Assembly (NCBI RefSeq): GCF_900106975.1
Contig: NZ_FNNU01000006.1
Coordinates: forward strand, 62,001 to 126,000
Source of the DNA: Pseudomonas kuykendallii
Lineage (GTDB): Bacteria; Pseudomonadota; Gammaproteobacteria; Pseudomonadales; Pseudomonadaceae
DNA: 64,000 bases
Direction of reading: 5' to 3'
In this document: positions 56,554 to 64,000 of the stretch, in pieces
How positions within the stretch are numbered: position 1 is the first letter of the stretch
Layout: each line of letters starts with the position of its first letter
Made by a program: the position numbers and the translations under genes
Notes under the pieces: model-generated
Told to the model about the DNA's origin: nothing
Seen by the model: the letters and a program-made list of their open reading frames with translations, nothing else
Database searches by the model: none

Positions 56554-57693
56554 ATGCCGCCGCGCCGCCGCAATGCGAAAAATCGCGATCTCCCGCCCAA
56601 CCTGTACCCCAACGGGCGCTACTGGCAGTACCGCAACCCCATCACCGGCAAGAAGACCAGCATCAACAAGCCATTGGCCGAGGCAATCAAACTCGCCAGA
56701 GCGGCCAACGCGAAGCTGGCGCCGCTCATGGCCGACGACGGTGCACTGCTAGCGCTGATCACCGGAGAAGAGGCGCCCACCGTGAAGCGCCTGCTCCAGC
56801 GCTTCGAGCTGGAGTGGCTGCCCTCTCGCGGGCTCGCGGAGTCGACGGCGAAAGAGGTGCGCATCAAGCTGGAGCGCTACCGCGCCGACTTCAGCGGGAA
56901 ATTGGTCGGGCAGATCGACGTGCTCGCCATGGCCGACTACCTCGACCAGTTCACGAACAACGCCTACACCAAGCACCGCGGGTTGCTGATCCAGATCTGG
57001 GACTTCGCCGTGGCCAAGGGGTTGGCCGAACGCAACGTCGCCGATATGACGCTGAAGAAGAAGGAGGCCGAGAAGAAACGCCAGCGCCACACCCTGGAGG
57101 GCGTGCAGAAGATCCTCTCCGCGGACACAACACCGGACTGGCTGCGGCGCGCGATCCGCCTGGCCCTGCTCAGCCTGCAGCGGCGCGAGGACTTGGTGAC
57201 GTGGCAGCGGACCGCTGTCGATATGGCGGAAGGCATCATCAGAGTAAGCCCTGGGAAAACCGCCGGCTACGAGAATCCTATCCACTTGGAAATAGAAATG
57301 GGTCCTGATCTGCGCGCCGTAGTCCAGGAATGCCTGGCGGATCCGATCGCCGGTCCCACCCTACTCCGCTACCGGCCTATGGCGCGCCGCCGCGAGCAGA
57401 TCGACGCGAAGCAGCATTGGTCAGCAATTACCGAAAACTACCTGACGAACGAGTTTCGGAAAGCCCGCGACGCGGCTCATGCCTACGACCAAATCGAGGA
57501 CCCACGAGCGCGACCGACCGTGCATGAACTCCGCGCGCTCGGTGCCTGGCTCTACGAACAGCAGGGGTATCCGCTGGAGTATGTGCAGGCGCTGATGGGT
57601 CACGCTGACGGGGAAATGACCGCTTATTACCAGGGAGGGCACGTGAAGCAGGAGGCCCATTTCACGAGGGTTCAGGCGGGGTTGAAGCTGTAG
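56554..57693 (+). CDS. int: Prophage integrase (lambda-type tyrosine recombinase)
   Basis: A 379-residue recombinase. The N-terminal arm-binding domain 'R(N)RDLPPNLYPNGRYWQYRNP-TGK' is lambda-Int-like. Catalytic residues: Arg210/211 (LQRREDL), Lys235 (PGKTAG), His324/Arg327 (VHELR), His350 (MGHAD), Tyr358 or 359 (MTAYYQ). It lies about 100 bases from the tRNA-Val 3' end, which marks the attachment site. Confidence 0.95.
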   Translation: MPPRRRNAKNRDLPPNLYPNGRYWQYRNPITGKKTSINKPLAEAIKLARAANAKLAPLMADDGALLALITGEEAPTVKRLLQRFELEWLPSRGLAESTAKEVRIKLERYRADFSGKLVGQIDVLAMADYLDQFTNNAYTKHRGLLIQIWDFAVAKGLAERNVADMTLKKKEAEKKRQRHTLEGVQKILSADTTPDWLRRAIRLALLSLQRREDLVTWQRTAVDMAEGIIRVSPGKTAGYENPIHLEIEMGPDLRAVVQECLADPIAGPTLLRYRPMARRREQIDAKQHWSAITENYLTNEFRKARDAAHAYDQIEDPRARPTVHELRALGAWLYEQQGYPLEYVQALMGHADGEMTAYYQGGHVKQEAHFTRVQAGLKL

Positions 57694-57708
57694 ATCGGGT
57701 GGTGCGTT

Positions 57709-57738
57709 TTCCCAATCTATTCCCAATGATTGCCCAAA
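57709..57738. repeat. Short direct repeats beside att (candidate integrase arm sites)
   Basis: TTCCCAAT at 57709-57716 and 57720-57727, then TTGCCCAAA at 57730-57738, spaced about 10-11 bases so they sit on one DNA face. Arm-type sites for Int would be expected here. Confidence 0.4.
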
Positions 57739-57744
57739 ACAAAA

Positions 57745-57768
57745 AAGGCGATCCTTTCGGATCGCCTT
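57745..57768. terminator. Hairpin terminator between int and tRNA-Val
   Basis: AAGGCGATCC-TTTC-GGATCGCCTT with A run on the left (minus-strand T run). It can end the tRNA-Val transcript on the minus strand and, more weakly, int on the plus strand. Confidence 0.75.
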
Positions 57769-57796
57769 CTAAGCCCCGTGCAGTACGGGTTCTGTT

Positions 57797-57873
57797 TGGT
57801 AGGCACAATTGGATTCGAACCAACGACCCCCACCATGTCAAGGTGGTGCTCTAACCAACTGAGCTATGTGCCT
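57797..57873 (-). tRNA. tRNA-Val(GAC)
   Basis: On the minus strand AGGCACATAGCTCAGTTGGT starts a 77-nt cloverleaf with encoded CCA; the anticodon loop TTGACAT gives GAC (Val). Acceptor AGGCACA pairs with TGTGCCT; T arm GTTGG-TTCGAAT-CCAAT (with one G-T pair). The prophage integrase lies at its 3' side, so its 3' end is the likely att core. Confidence 0.95.
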
Positions 57874-58047
57874 GCATTGGCCGCGCATTTTACGGAGCGC
57901 CGCAGGGGTGTCAACCATTTTTTCGCTAACGTGCTGAAAAAACCGTGTTTTTTAAAACTCTAAGTGAACCGAACAGCGCTGGCGGCGGAGTGAGCTTCTC
58001 GGTTAGCATCGACTCATCCGTAAAAAATAAAGAACAGAGACTCCAAT

Positions 58048-59331
58048 ATGTCGCACACAACCTACCCGCAGTCCTATTACGCCGCCTCCGCCAACCCGGT
58101 GCCGCCGCGCCCGGCGCTGGACGGCGAGGTGGAAACCGACGTGTGCGTCATCGGCGCCGGCTATACCGGCCTGTCGACAGCCCTGTTCCTCCTGGAGAAC
58201 GGTTTCCGCGTGACCGTCCTGGAAGCGGCGAAAGTGGGCTTCGGCGCGTCCGGGCGCAACGGCGGGCAGATCGTCAACAGCTACAGCCGCGACATCGACG
58301 TCATCGAGCGCACGCTGCCCGCACAGCAGGCGCGGCTGCTCGGCGAGATGGCGTTCGAGGGCGGGCGCATCATCCGGGAGCGGATCGCCACCTACGGGAT
58401 CGCCTGCGATCTCAAGGAGGGCGGGGTCTTCGCCGCGCTGAGCGCCAAGCAGATGGGTCACCTGGAGTCGCAGAAGGCGCTGTGGGAGCGCTATGGCCAC
58501 AGCCAGCTGAAATTGCTCGACCGTCAGGGCATGCGCGATGTGGTGGCCAGCGACAACTACCTCGGCGGCTTGCTGGACATGAGCGGCGGGCATATCCACC
58601 CGTTGAACCTGGCGCTTGGCGAAGCCGCGGCGGTGGAATCCCTTGGCGGCACGATCCACGAGCAATCGCCCGCCACGCGCATCGAGCGTGGCGCCAATCC
58701 GGTCGTGCACACGCCTCGGGGTCGTGTACGGGCGAAGTTCGTGGTGGTCGCCGGCAACGCCTACCTGGGCAACCTGATCCCGGAGCTGGCCGCGAAATCG
58801 ATGCCGTGCGGGACCCAGGTGATCACCACCGAGCCGCTGTCCGAGGACCTGGCGCGCTCGCTGCTGCCCCAGGATTACTGCGTGGAGGACTGCAACTACC
58901 TGCTGGACTACTATCGCCTCTCCGGCGATCGTCGGTTGATCTACGGCGGTGGCGTGGTCTACGGCGCCCGCGACCCGGCGAACATCGAGACGATCATCCG
59001 GCCGAAGATGCTCAAGACCTTCCCGCAGCTCAAAGACGTGAAGATCGACTTCGCCTGGACCGGCAACTTCCTGCTCACCCTCTCACGCCTGCCGCAGGTC
59101 GGCCGCTTGGGCGACAATATCTACTACTCCCAGGGCTGCAGCGGGCATGGCGTGACCTACACGCACCTGGCCGGCAAGGTCCTGGCCGAAGCGCTGCGCG
59201 GCCAGGCCGAACGCTTCGATGCCTTCGCCGGGCTGCCGCACTACCCCTTCCCCGGCGGTCGGCTGTTGCAGGTGCCGTTCAGTGCGCTGGGCGCCTGGTA
59301 TTACACGCTGCGCGACAGGTTCGGCCTCTGA
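58048..59331 (+). CDS. FAD-dependent oxidoreductase, gamma-glutamylputrescine oxidase-like
   Basis: A 427-residue host enzyme. GAGYTGLSTALFLLENGF (from 35) is the FAD dinucleotide motif; ASGRNGGQIVNSYSRD, HPLNLALG and SQGCSGHGVTYTHLAGK are typical of the DAO-family polyamine oxidases PuuB/PauB, which oxidise gamma-glutamyl polyamines. It follows tRNA-Val and ends in a shared terminator. Likely a pauB-type gene for putrescine/cadaverine use; the substrate is not certain. Confidence 0.8.
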   Translation: MSHTTYPQSYYAASANPVPPRPALDGEVETDVCVIGAGYTGLSTALFLLENGFRVTVLEAAKVGFGASGRNGGQIVNSYSRDIDVIERTLPAQQARLLGEMAFEGGRIIRERIATYGIACDLKEGGVFAALSAKQMGHLESQKALWERYGHSQLKLLDRQGMRDVVASDNYLGGLLDMSGGHIHPLNLALGEAAAVESLGGTIHEQSPATRIERGANPVVHTPRGRVRAKFVVVAGNAYLGNLIPELAAKSMPCGTQVITTEPLSEDLARSLLPQDYCVEDCNYLLDYYRLSGDRRLIYGGGVVYGARDPANIETIIRPKMLKTFPQLKDVKIDFAWTGNFLLTLSRLPQVGRLGDNIYYSQGCSGHGVTYTHLAGKVLAEALRGQAERFDAFAGLPHYPFPGGRLLQVPFSALGAWYYTLRDRFGL

Positions 59332-59341
59332 AGGCGAATGA

Positions 59342-59370
59342 AAAACGGGGCTCGTAAGCCCCGTTTTTTC
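59342..59370. terminator. Bidirectional terminator between convergent host genes
   Basis: ACGGGGCT-CGTA-AGCCCCGT stem with A and T runs on either side, shared by the oxidoreductase (+) and lipoprotein (-) genes. Confidence 0.9.
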
Positions 59371-59371
59371 G

Positions 59372-60058
59372 TCACTGCGCGGTCGTTTGCGTCGGCCAGC
59401 GTTCGGCCGCCGTGCGGTAGGCGCGCTGCGCGGCGTCGGCACGGCCGGCCTCCTTCAATTCTGCCGCGGCCTTGAGCCAGACCGGGCGCTGCGCACTTGC
59501 CGGCAGCAGGCTGGCGGGCAGCGTCAGCACGGCCCAGCGCTCGCTGCTTTTCCAGGTCTTCTCGAACGCCGCGAAATCGCTTTGCAGCCGGCGCGAACCG
59601 CCGGAGCGCAGCGTCAGCGTCTGCTTGTGCAGGTCGTAGCCGACCACCACCGCGTAATGCCATTCCGGCCACATGTCCATGCCGATGTTCTGCAGCACCA
59701 GCACCGGGTTGCCCGCGGCCACCTCGCCGAGCAGCGCGTCCATCGTCGGCTGCAATGGATAGACCAGCATGTCGTGGGCTTCCGCGGTGGCGACCATCGC
59801 CGGCCGCATGTCGTCGCGACCGACGATGTAGACGCGGTCCTTGAGCAGGCCGGGGTCGGTGTTCACGCCGCGCTGCAGGAGCATGCTGGCCATCGCCGCC
59901 GGAGCGCTCTGGAAGGCGTTCTGCGGGAAGAACGGCACATCGCTCAGCTCGACCCGTTCGGGAAGACGCGAAGTGATCGGCGAAAGAACCGGCTCGCTTG
60001 AGCAGGCGGATAGCAGCACGAGCAGGGCCAGGGGAAGCAGACGTTTCAGTGTGGGCAT
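59372..60058 (-). CDS. PA2778-type C39-like cysteine peptidase lipoprotein
   Basis: A 228-residue protein starting MPTLKRLLPLALLVLLSACS: lipoprotein signal with lipobox LSAC. The peptidase part contains VPFFPQ(N)-FQSAPAAMA (Gln and a position normally held by Cys), EWHYAVVVGYD (His) and a C-terminal helical repeat. In canonical members the motif is QC-P-ALA; here it reads FQSAPAAMASML, i.e. Ser replaces the nucleophile Cys, so it may be inactive. Adjacent polyamine and pqq genes suggest no direct link. Confidence 0.7.
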   Translation of the reverse strand: MPTLKRLLPLALLVLLSACSSEPVLSPITSRLPERVELSDVPFFPQNAFQSAPAAMASMLLQRGVNTDPGLLKDRVYIVGRDDMRPAMVATAEAHDMLVYPLQPTMDALLGEVAAGNPVLVLQNIGMDMWPEWHYAVVVGYDLHKQTLTLRSGGSRRLQSDFAAFEKTWKSSERWAVLTLPASLLPASAQRPVWLKAAAELKEAGRADAAQRAYRTAAERWPTQTTAQ

Positions 60059-60134
60059 CGGAAGGCGGCACTGGAAAAAGGTGGCGCTGAGCATATCGGT
60101 GATGCCCGCGTTCACCAAGGACAAACGGCGCCCA

Positions 60135-62003
60135 TCAGAGCAGCGCCTGGTAGAAGCGCCACTCGCACTCCAGCACCTCGGCCAGGTGCGCGGCCTGGCG
60201 AAAGCCGTGGCGCTCGTCGGGATACAGGCGGTACTCGACGGCAATGCCGTTGCGTCGCAACGCCGCGACCATCGCCTCGGTCTGCGCGGGCAGTACCACT
60301 GCATCGCGTCCGCCCTGGAAGAAGATCACCGGCGCGCTGATCCGCTGCGCGTGCAGCAACGGCGTGCGCGCCGCGTAACGCTCGGTATCGCGCTGCGGAT
60401 CGCCAATCAGCCAGTCCAGATAGTCGGCCTCGAACTTGTGCGTGACCCGGCCCAGCGCCAGCGGATCGCTGACGCCGTAGAGGCTGGCGCCGCCGCGGAA
60501 AGCATCGGCGAACGCCAACGCACAGAGCGCCGTGTAGCCGCCCGCGCTGCCGCCGCGAATGAACGCGCGGCGCGCGTCGACGAGGCCACGCTGCGCCAGA
60601 TGCTGCAGCAGGCTGCAGGCGTCCTGCACGTCGCTGATGCCCCACTGCGTCCTCAGGCTGTTGCGATAGTCGCGGCCGAAGCCGCTGCTGCCGCGGTAAT
60701 TGAGATCGGCGACGGCGAAACCACGCTGGGTCCAAAACTGGATGCGCGGATCGAACACCGGGTAGCACGCCGACGTCGGGCCGCCATGGAGGAACACCAC
60801 CAGCGGTGGCTTTTCGTCGTCGATGGCACGGCAGTCGGCATTGCGCGGCGGATAGAAGAACGCGTGCGCCTCGCCATCGCCGCTGGCGAAACGCAGCGCC
60901 TCGGGACGCGACAGGTCGCCCTCGCCCAGCGCGACGTCGCCGCCAGCGAGCACACTGACCGCGCCGCTGGTCCGCTCGATGGCGAGGATCGCGCTGCTGC
61001 GTTCGGGCGAGGCGGCAATCGCATAGAAATGCCGGTAGTCCGCGGCGACCTGACGGAAGCGGGTGAATGACTCGGCGAGGCGTCGTTCGCCGGCGGACGT
61101 GGCTTCGGCCAGCACGCCGAAGCCGTCCTCGAAACGACTCAGCAGCAGGCCGCTCGCCAGTGGCAGGTAGCTGCAGGCGCCCAATTGCCAGGGCGCGGCG
61201 GCATGGTCCGACTGTACGATCGCCCTGTCGTCCATCGGTTGCCACTGGCCGCCCTGCTCCACCCACGGCTGCCACCAGCTACCGGCATCGCTCAGGCAAT
61301 GCAGGCGACCATCCTGGGCGAACCGCGGCTGCTGCAGTGACGTGCCCCCCTCCGCACCGGCCAGGCAACGCGGGCTACCCCAGCGCCCGTCCGCGTCGCG
61401 CTCGGCGACGCACAGCCGGGTGGCGGTCCAGGGTTGCTCCGGGCGGTTCCATTCGATCCAGGCAAGCCGACGGCCATCGGCGCGAAGCGTGGGAGCGGCG
61501 TAGAAATCCGCCCCGTCGATGACGACGGCGCGGGCCCCATCGCGCAGCGACAGGGAAACGATCCGGTGCCGCACGCCCGCTTCGCCGTGTTCTTCCTCGA
61601 CGGCAAGGATCGCTTCGCCGAACGCATCGTGCTGCAGATCGCCGTAGCGGCGCGCGGCGCAGTCGGTGAGCGCCTTGGGATCGCCGACCAGGGCCTGCCG
61701 ATAGACCTGCTGATCCGCCTCGCCGACGAAGGCGACGCCGTCGCGGGTCACGCAGAACGCGCCGCCACCGTACTCATAAACCCGGCTGCGCAGCGAAACG
61801 CCAGCCGGCGACAGGCAACGGCGCTCGCCGGCGCGGTGAAACCACAGAGTGCTGCGCGCATCCGCGGGGTCGAACTCGATCCACAGCACGCCGCCATGTC
61901 CGGCACGCAGCTCGGCGAAATCGCGGCTGGCCGCGGCGGCGTTCCCGGCGCCCCAGCGGCTGGGCCAGAATCCGTAGCGGTGGGCGGTGCTCACGCGGGA
62001 CAT
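60135..62003 (-). CDS. pqqH: S9 prolyl oligopeptidase-family peptidase (PqqH-like)
   Basis: A 622-residue protein: beta-propeller-like repeats to about 380, then an alpha/beta hydrolase domain with IRGGSAGGYTALCALAF (nucleophile Ser), Asp near the FFQGGRDAVV segment and His in the DERHGFR segment near the end. It lies 12 bases downstream of pqqE in the pqq operon, where Pseudomonas species carry pqqH, thought to process the PqqA peptide. Confidence 0.85.
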   Translation of the reverse strand: MSRVSTAHRYGFWPSRWGAGNAAAASRDFAELRAGHGGVLWIEFDPADARSTLWFHRAGERRCLSPAGVSLRSRVYEYGGGAFCVTRDGVAFVGEADQQVYRQALVGDPKALTDCAARRYGDLQHDAFGEAILAVEEEHGEAGVRHRIVSLSLRDGARAVVIDGADFYAAPTLRADGRRLAWIEWNRPEQPWTATRLCVAERDADGRWGSPRCLAGAEGGTSLQQPRFAQDGRLHCLSDAGSWWQPWVEQGGQWQPMDDRAIVQSDHAAAPWQLGACSYLPLASGLLLSRFEDGFGVLAEATSAGERRLAESFTRFRQVAADYRHFYAIAASPERSSAILAIERTSGAVSVLAGGDVALGEGDLSRPEALRFASGDGEAHAFFYPPRNADCRAIDDEKPPLVVFLHGGPTSACYPVFDPRIQFWTQRGFAVADLNYRGSSGFGRDYRNSLRTQWGISDVQDACSLLQHLAQRGLVDARRAFIRGGSAGGYTALCALAFADAFRGGASLYGVSDPLALGRVTHKFEADYLDWLIGDPQRDTERYAARTPLLHAQRISAPVIFFQGGRDAVVLPAQTEAMVAALRRNGIAVEYRLYPDERHGFRQAAHLAEVLECEWRFYQALL

Positions 62004-62015
62004 GGCAAGCGACCG

Positions 62016-63170
62016 TCAGGCCTTGGCGATGAGGCGTGAGGCGCGCTCGTTGCGAAATTGCAGCTGGTCCATGCCGAGCGCGGCTTCTTCGGCCTCGCGG
62101 CGCGCGTCGAGGATCACCCCGTGCTGCGCTGACTTGCTGCACACCGGGTCGGCGTTGCTCGCATCGCCGGTGAGCATGAACGCCTGGCAGCGGCAGCCGC
62201 CGAAATCCTTGCCCTTCTCGTCGCAGGAGCGGCACGGCTCGCGCATCCAGTCGTCGCCGCGGAAGCGGTTGAAGCCGAACGAGTCGTGCCAGATGTGCGC
62301 CAGGCTGTGCTCGCGCACGTTGGGAAACTGCACCGGCAGTTGCCGCGCGCTGTGGCACGGCAGCGCGGTGCCGTCCGGGGTGATGTCGAGGAACAGGTTG
62401 CCCCAACCGTTCATGCAGGCCTTGGGGCGCTCCTCGTAATAGTCCGGGGTGACGAAGATCAGCTTGCACGGGTGGTTCTGCGCCTCGAGTTTCTCGCGCC
62501 ACTGGTTGGTGATGCGCTCGGCGCGCTGCAGTTGCTCGCGGGTCGGCAGCAGGCCGGCACGGTTGAGTTCGGCCCAGCCGTAGAATTGGCAGGTGGCGAG
62601 TTCGACGAAGTCCGCTTCCAGCTCGATGCACAGCTCGATGATCCGCTCGATGCGGTCGATGTTGTGCCGGTGGGTGACGAAGTTGAGCACCATCGGATAG
62701 CCGTGGGCCTTCACCGCGCGGGCCATTTCCAGCTTGTGGGCGAAGGCCTTCTTCGAGCCGGCGAGCAGGTTGTTCACCTCTTCGTCGGCGGCCTGGAAGC
62801 TGATCTGGATATGGTCCAGCCCCGCCTCGCTGAAGCTGGCGATGCGCTTTTCGGTCAGGCCGATGCCGGAGGTGATCAGGTTGGTGTAGTAGCCCAGGTC
62901 GCGCGCCGCCTTGATCAGCTCGGCGAGGTCCTGGCGCACCAGCGGTTCGCCGCCGGAAAAGCCCAGTTGCGCCGCACCCAGCTCGCGGGCCTGGCGAAAA
63001 ACCTCGACCCACTCCGCCGTGCTCAGCTCGGCGCCCTGCTGGGCGAAGTCCAGCGGGTTGGAGCAGTACGGACACTGCAACGGGCAGCGGTAGGTCAGCT
63101 CGGCCAGCAACCAGAGCGGCGGCCCGGGCGTGTGGCCCGGTTTAGCGAAACTCGATCCAGTGCTTTGCAT
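62016..63170 (-). CDS. pqqE: PQQ biosynthesis radical SAM enzyme PqqE
   Basis: A 384-residue radical SAM enzyme that crosslinks Glu and Tyr of Pqq[12 protein letters not shown] gives the CxxxCxxC cluster motif; the SPASM/Twitch end has CSKS and [17 protein letters not shown]ys clusters. The start at 63170 ([12 protein letters not shown]) gives the family length; the start overlaps pqqD by 29 bases. Confidence 0.95.
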   Translation of the reverse strand: MQSTGSSFAKPGHTPGPPLWLLAELTYRCPLQCPYCSNPLDFAQQGAELSTAEWVEVFRQARELGAAQLGFSGGEPLVRQDLAELIKAARDLGYYTNLITSGIGLTEKRIASFSEAGLDHIQISFQAADEEVNNLLAGSKKAFAHKLEMARAVKAHGYPMVLNFVTHRHNIDRIERIIELCIELEADFVELATCQFYGWAELNRAGLLPTREQLQRAERITNQWREKLEAQNHPCKLIFVTPDYYEERPKACMNGWGNLFLDITPDGTALPCHSARQLPVQFPNVREHSLAHIWHDSFGFNRFRGDDWMREPCRSCDEKGKDFGGCRCQAFMLTGDASNADPVCSKSAQHGVILDARREAEEAALGMDQLQFRNERASRLIAKA

Positions 63171-63414
63171 GGGCGATATCCAGGAATTCGAGAACATCCG
63201 GCGCCAGGTCGGGCGCATCGGGGAACTGCGCGCTCAACGCGGCGACGATGGCGGCGGTGTCGCGCTGGCCATCCACCTGCTTGAGGATTTCCGCGGCGCT
63301 GCCGTTGAGCTTGATCATCCCCTCCGGATAGAGCAGCACGTGGGCGTCCTGCGCCGGCTCGAACTGGAAGCGGTAGCCGCGGCGCAGCGCCGGTACTCGC
63401 GCCAGGGAGGTCAT
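63142..63414 (-). CDS. pqqD: PQQ biosynthesis peptide chaperone PqqD
   Basis: A 90-residue RiPP recognition protein ([20 protein letters not shown]) with [20 protein letters not shown], the PqqD winged-helix core. It presents PqqA to PqqE. GGGAG lies 7 bases before the ATG at 63414, chosen over an ATG 6 bases upstream. Confidence 0.95.
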   Translation of the reverse strand: MTSLARVPALRRGYRFQFEPAQDAHVLLYPEGMIKLNGSAAEILKQVDGQRDTAAIVAALSAQFPDAPDLAPDVLEFLDIAHAKHWIEFR

Positions 63415-63424
63415 GAGCATCTCC

Positions 63425-63492
63425 CGTAGGGTGCGCCGTGCGCACCACGAGATATGCAGACGGAGACTTTGGTGCGCATGGCGCACCCTACG
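63425..63492. repeat. Inverted repeat in the pqqC-pqqD gap (REP-like element)
   Basis: CGTAGGGTGCGCCGTGCGCACC (63425-63446, shown in part as GTAGGGTGCGCC...) and its inverted partner GGTGCGCATGGCGCACCCTA (63471-63492) flank 24 bases. Similar 'TAGGGTGCGCC-TGCGCACC' palindromes recur between genes in Pseudomonas genomes and may act as mRNA-stabilising or REP-type elements. Confidence 0.6.
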
Positions 63493-63502
63493 ATTGAAGG
63501 TT

Positions 63503-64000
63503 TCACAGGGCGATCCCCTTGTGCCAGACGCGCTCGCCGGTCACCGAGTGGTAAGGCGGCCGGTTCAGCTCATAGGCCATGCTCATGGCGTCGAGCATGC
63601 TCCAGAGGATGTCCAGCTTGAACTGGAGGATATCCAGCATGCGTTGTTGCGACTCGGCCGTGGTGTAGTGCGCCAGGGTGATCCGCAGGCCGTGCTCGAC
63701 GTCGCGCCGCGCCTGGCTCAGGCGATTGCGGAAGTAGTCGTAACCCGCCGGGTCGATCCACGGGTAGTGCTGCGGCCAGCTGTCCAGCCGCGACTGGTGG
63801 ATCTGCGGCGCGAACAGCTCGGTCAGCGAACTGCTCGCCGCTTCCTGCCAGTTCGCGCGGCGGGCGAAGTTGACGTAGGCATCCACCGCGAAGCGCACGC
63901 CCGGCAGTACCAGCTCCTGCGAGAGAATCTGCTCGCGATCCAGCCCCACCGCTTCGCCAAGGCGCAGCCAGGCTTCGATACCGCCCTCCTCGCCGGGCGC
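63503..64000 (-). CDS. pqqC: PQQ synthase PqqC, C-terminal part (runs off right edge)
   Basis: The last 165 residues of PqqC, the cofactorless oxidase that makes the final PQQ ring. Visible: [40 protein letters not shown] and [20 protein letters not shown], where active-site His residues of the C-terminal half lie. The frame stays open to base 64000, so about 85 N-terminal residues are outside the window. Confidence 0.95.
   Translation of the reverse strand, partial: APGEEGGIEAWLRLGEAVGLDREQILSQELVLPGVRFAVDAYVNFARRANWQEAASSSLTELFAPQIHQSRLDSWPQHYPWIDPAGYDYFRNRLSQARRDVEHGLRITLAHYTTAESQQRMLDILQFKLDILWSMLDAMSMAYELNRPPYHSVTGERVWHKGIAL

Noticed and set aside
57945..59357. A 470-codon ORF in another frame over the oxidoreductase gene
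   Set aside because: Low-complexity Arg/Gly-rich sequence without motifs; the oxidoreductase frame has FAD motifs and normal codon bias.
61774..63075. A 433-codon minus-strand ORF over pqqE and the S9 peptidase start
   Set aside because: Frame shadow of pqqE, whose radical SAM motifs are intact.
1..64000. CRISPR arrays, insertion sequences, rRNA genes
   Set aside because: No regularly spaced repeats, no transposase with flanking inverted repeats, and no rRNA sequence seen.

Overview
The window is GC-rich Pseudomonas-type chromosome. Positions 1 to about 57,800 are most of a lambdoid siphovirus prophage, and about 57,800-64,000 are host genes. The prophage sits at the 3' end of a tRNA-Val(GAC) gene. 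Its right end (integrase plus att region) is in view; its left end lies outside the window. The host flank carries an FAD-dependent gamma-glutamylputrescine oxidase-like gene, a PA2778-type C39-like lipoprotein, an S9 peptidase and pqqE/pqqD/pqqC. As I recall, these two groups are not adjacent in P. aeruginosa PAO1, which suggests a related species.

The prophage is ordered like lambda, read right to left. Next to the tRNA are int and a small excisionase-like gene. A long rightward 'PL-type' operon (about 39.1-56.6 kb) carries a CsrA homologue, a C4-RNA-like leader in front of an antirepressor, three methyltransferase-type proteins, a PP-loop ATPase, a metallopeptidase, an SNF2 helicase with a PD-(D/E)XK-like nuclease, and many small proteins. 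The immunity region (35.7-38.7 kb) has a CI-type S24 repressor, a Cro-like protein, repeated 14-bp operators at both early promoters, and a LexA-box-controlled small gene that may be the antirepressor for induction. The leftward 'PR-type' operon (35.9-28.2 kb) encodes CII-like, Rha, O-like and P-like proteins, a DHH phosphoesterase, a Tat-signal-like protein, a second tyrosine recombinase, a VRR-NUC nuclease and a gene in the position of lambda Q. It ends at a terminator at 28.05 kb.

The late genes run leftward from about 27.3 kb to 1.2 kb: two holin-like proteins, TerS, TerL, gpW, portal, a fused protease/capsid protein, head-tail and tail-tube proteins, a G/GT chaperone pair with a -1 frameshift site, the tape measure, tail-tip proteins, fibres and a lysis cassette (lysozyme-like, Rz, Rz1). 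HicAB, a HEPN-family gene pair and several AT-rich genes interrupt this plan as morons. At the extreme left a LexA box lies between a divergent UmuD-like start and an SRAP (YedK/HMCES) gene.

Observations most worth a second look: a DNA cytosine methyltransferase whose last 800 bases also encode a second, codon-biased protein in another frame; the two-gene HEPN module in the tail operon; the LexA-controlled gene paired with a repressor that lacks a normal cleavage site; the modification cassette; and a Lit-like HEXXH protease.
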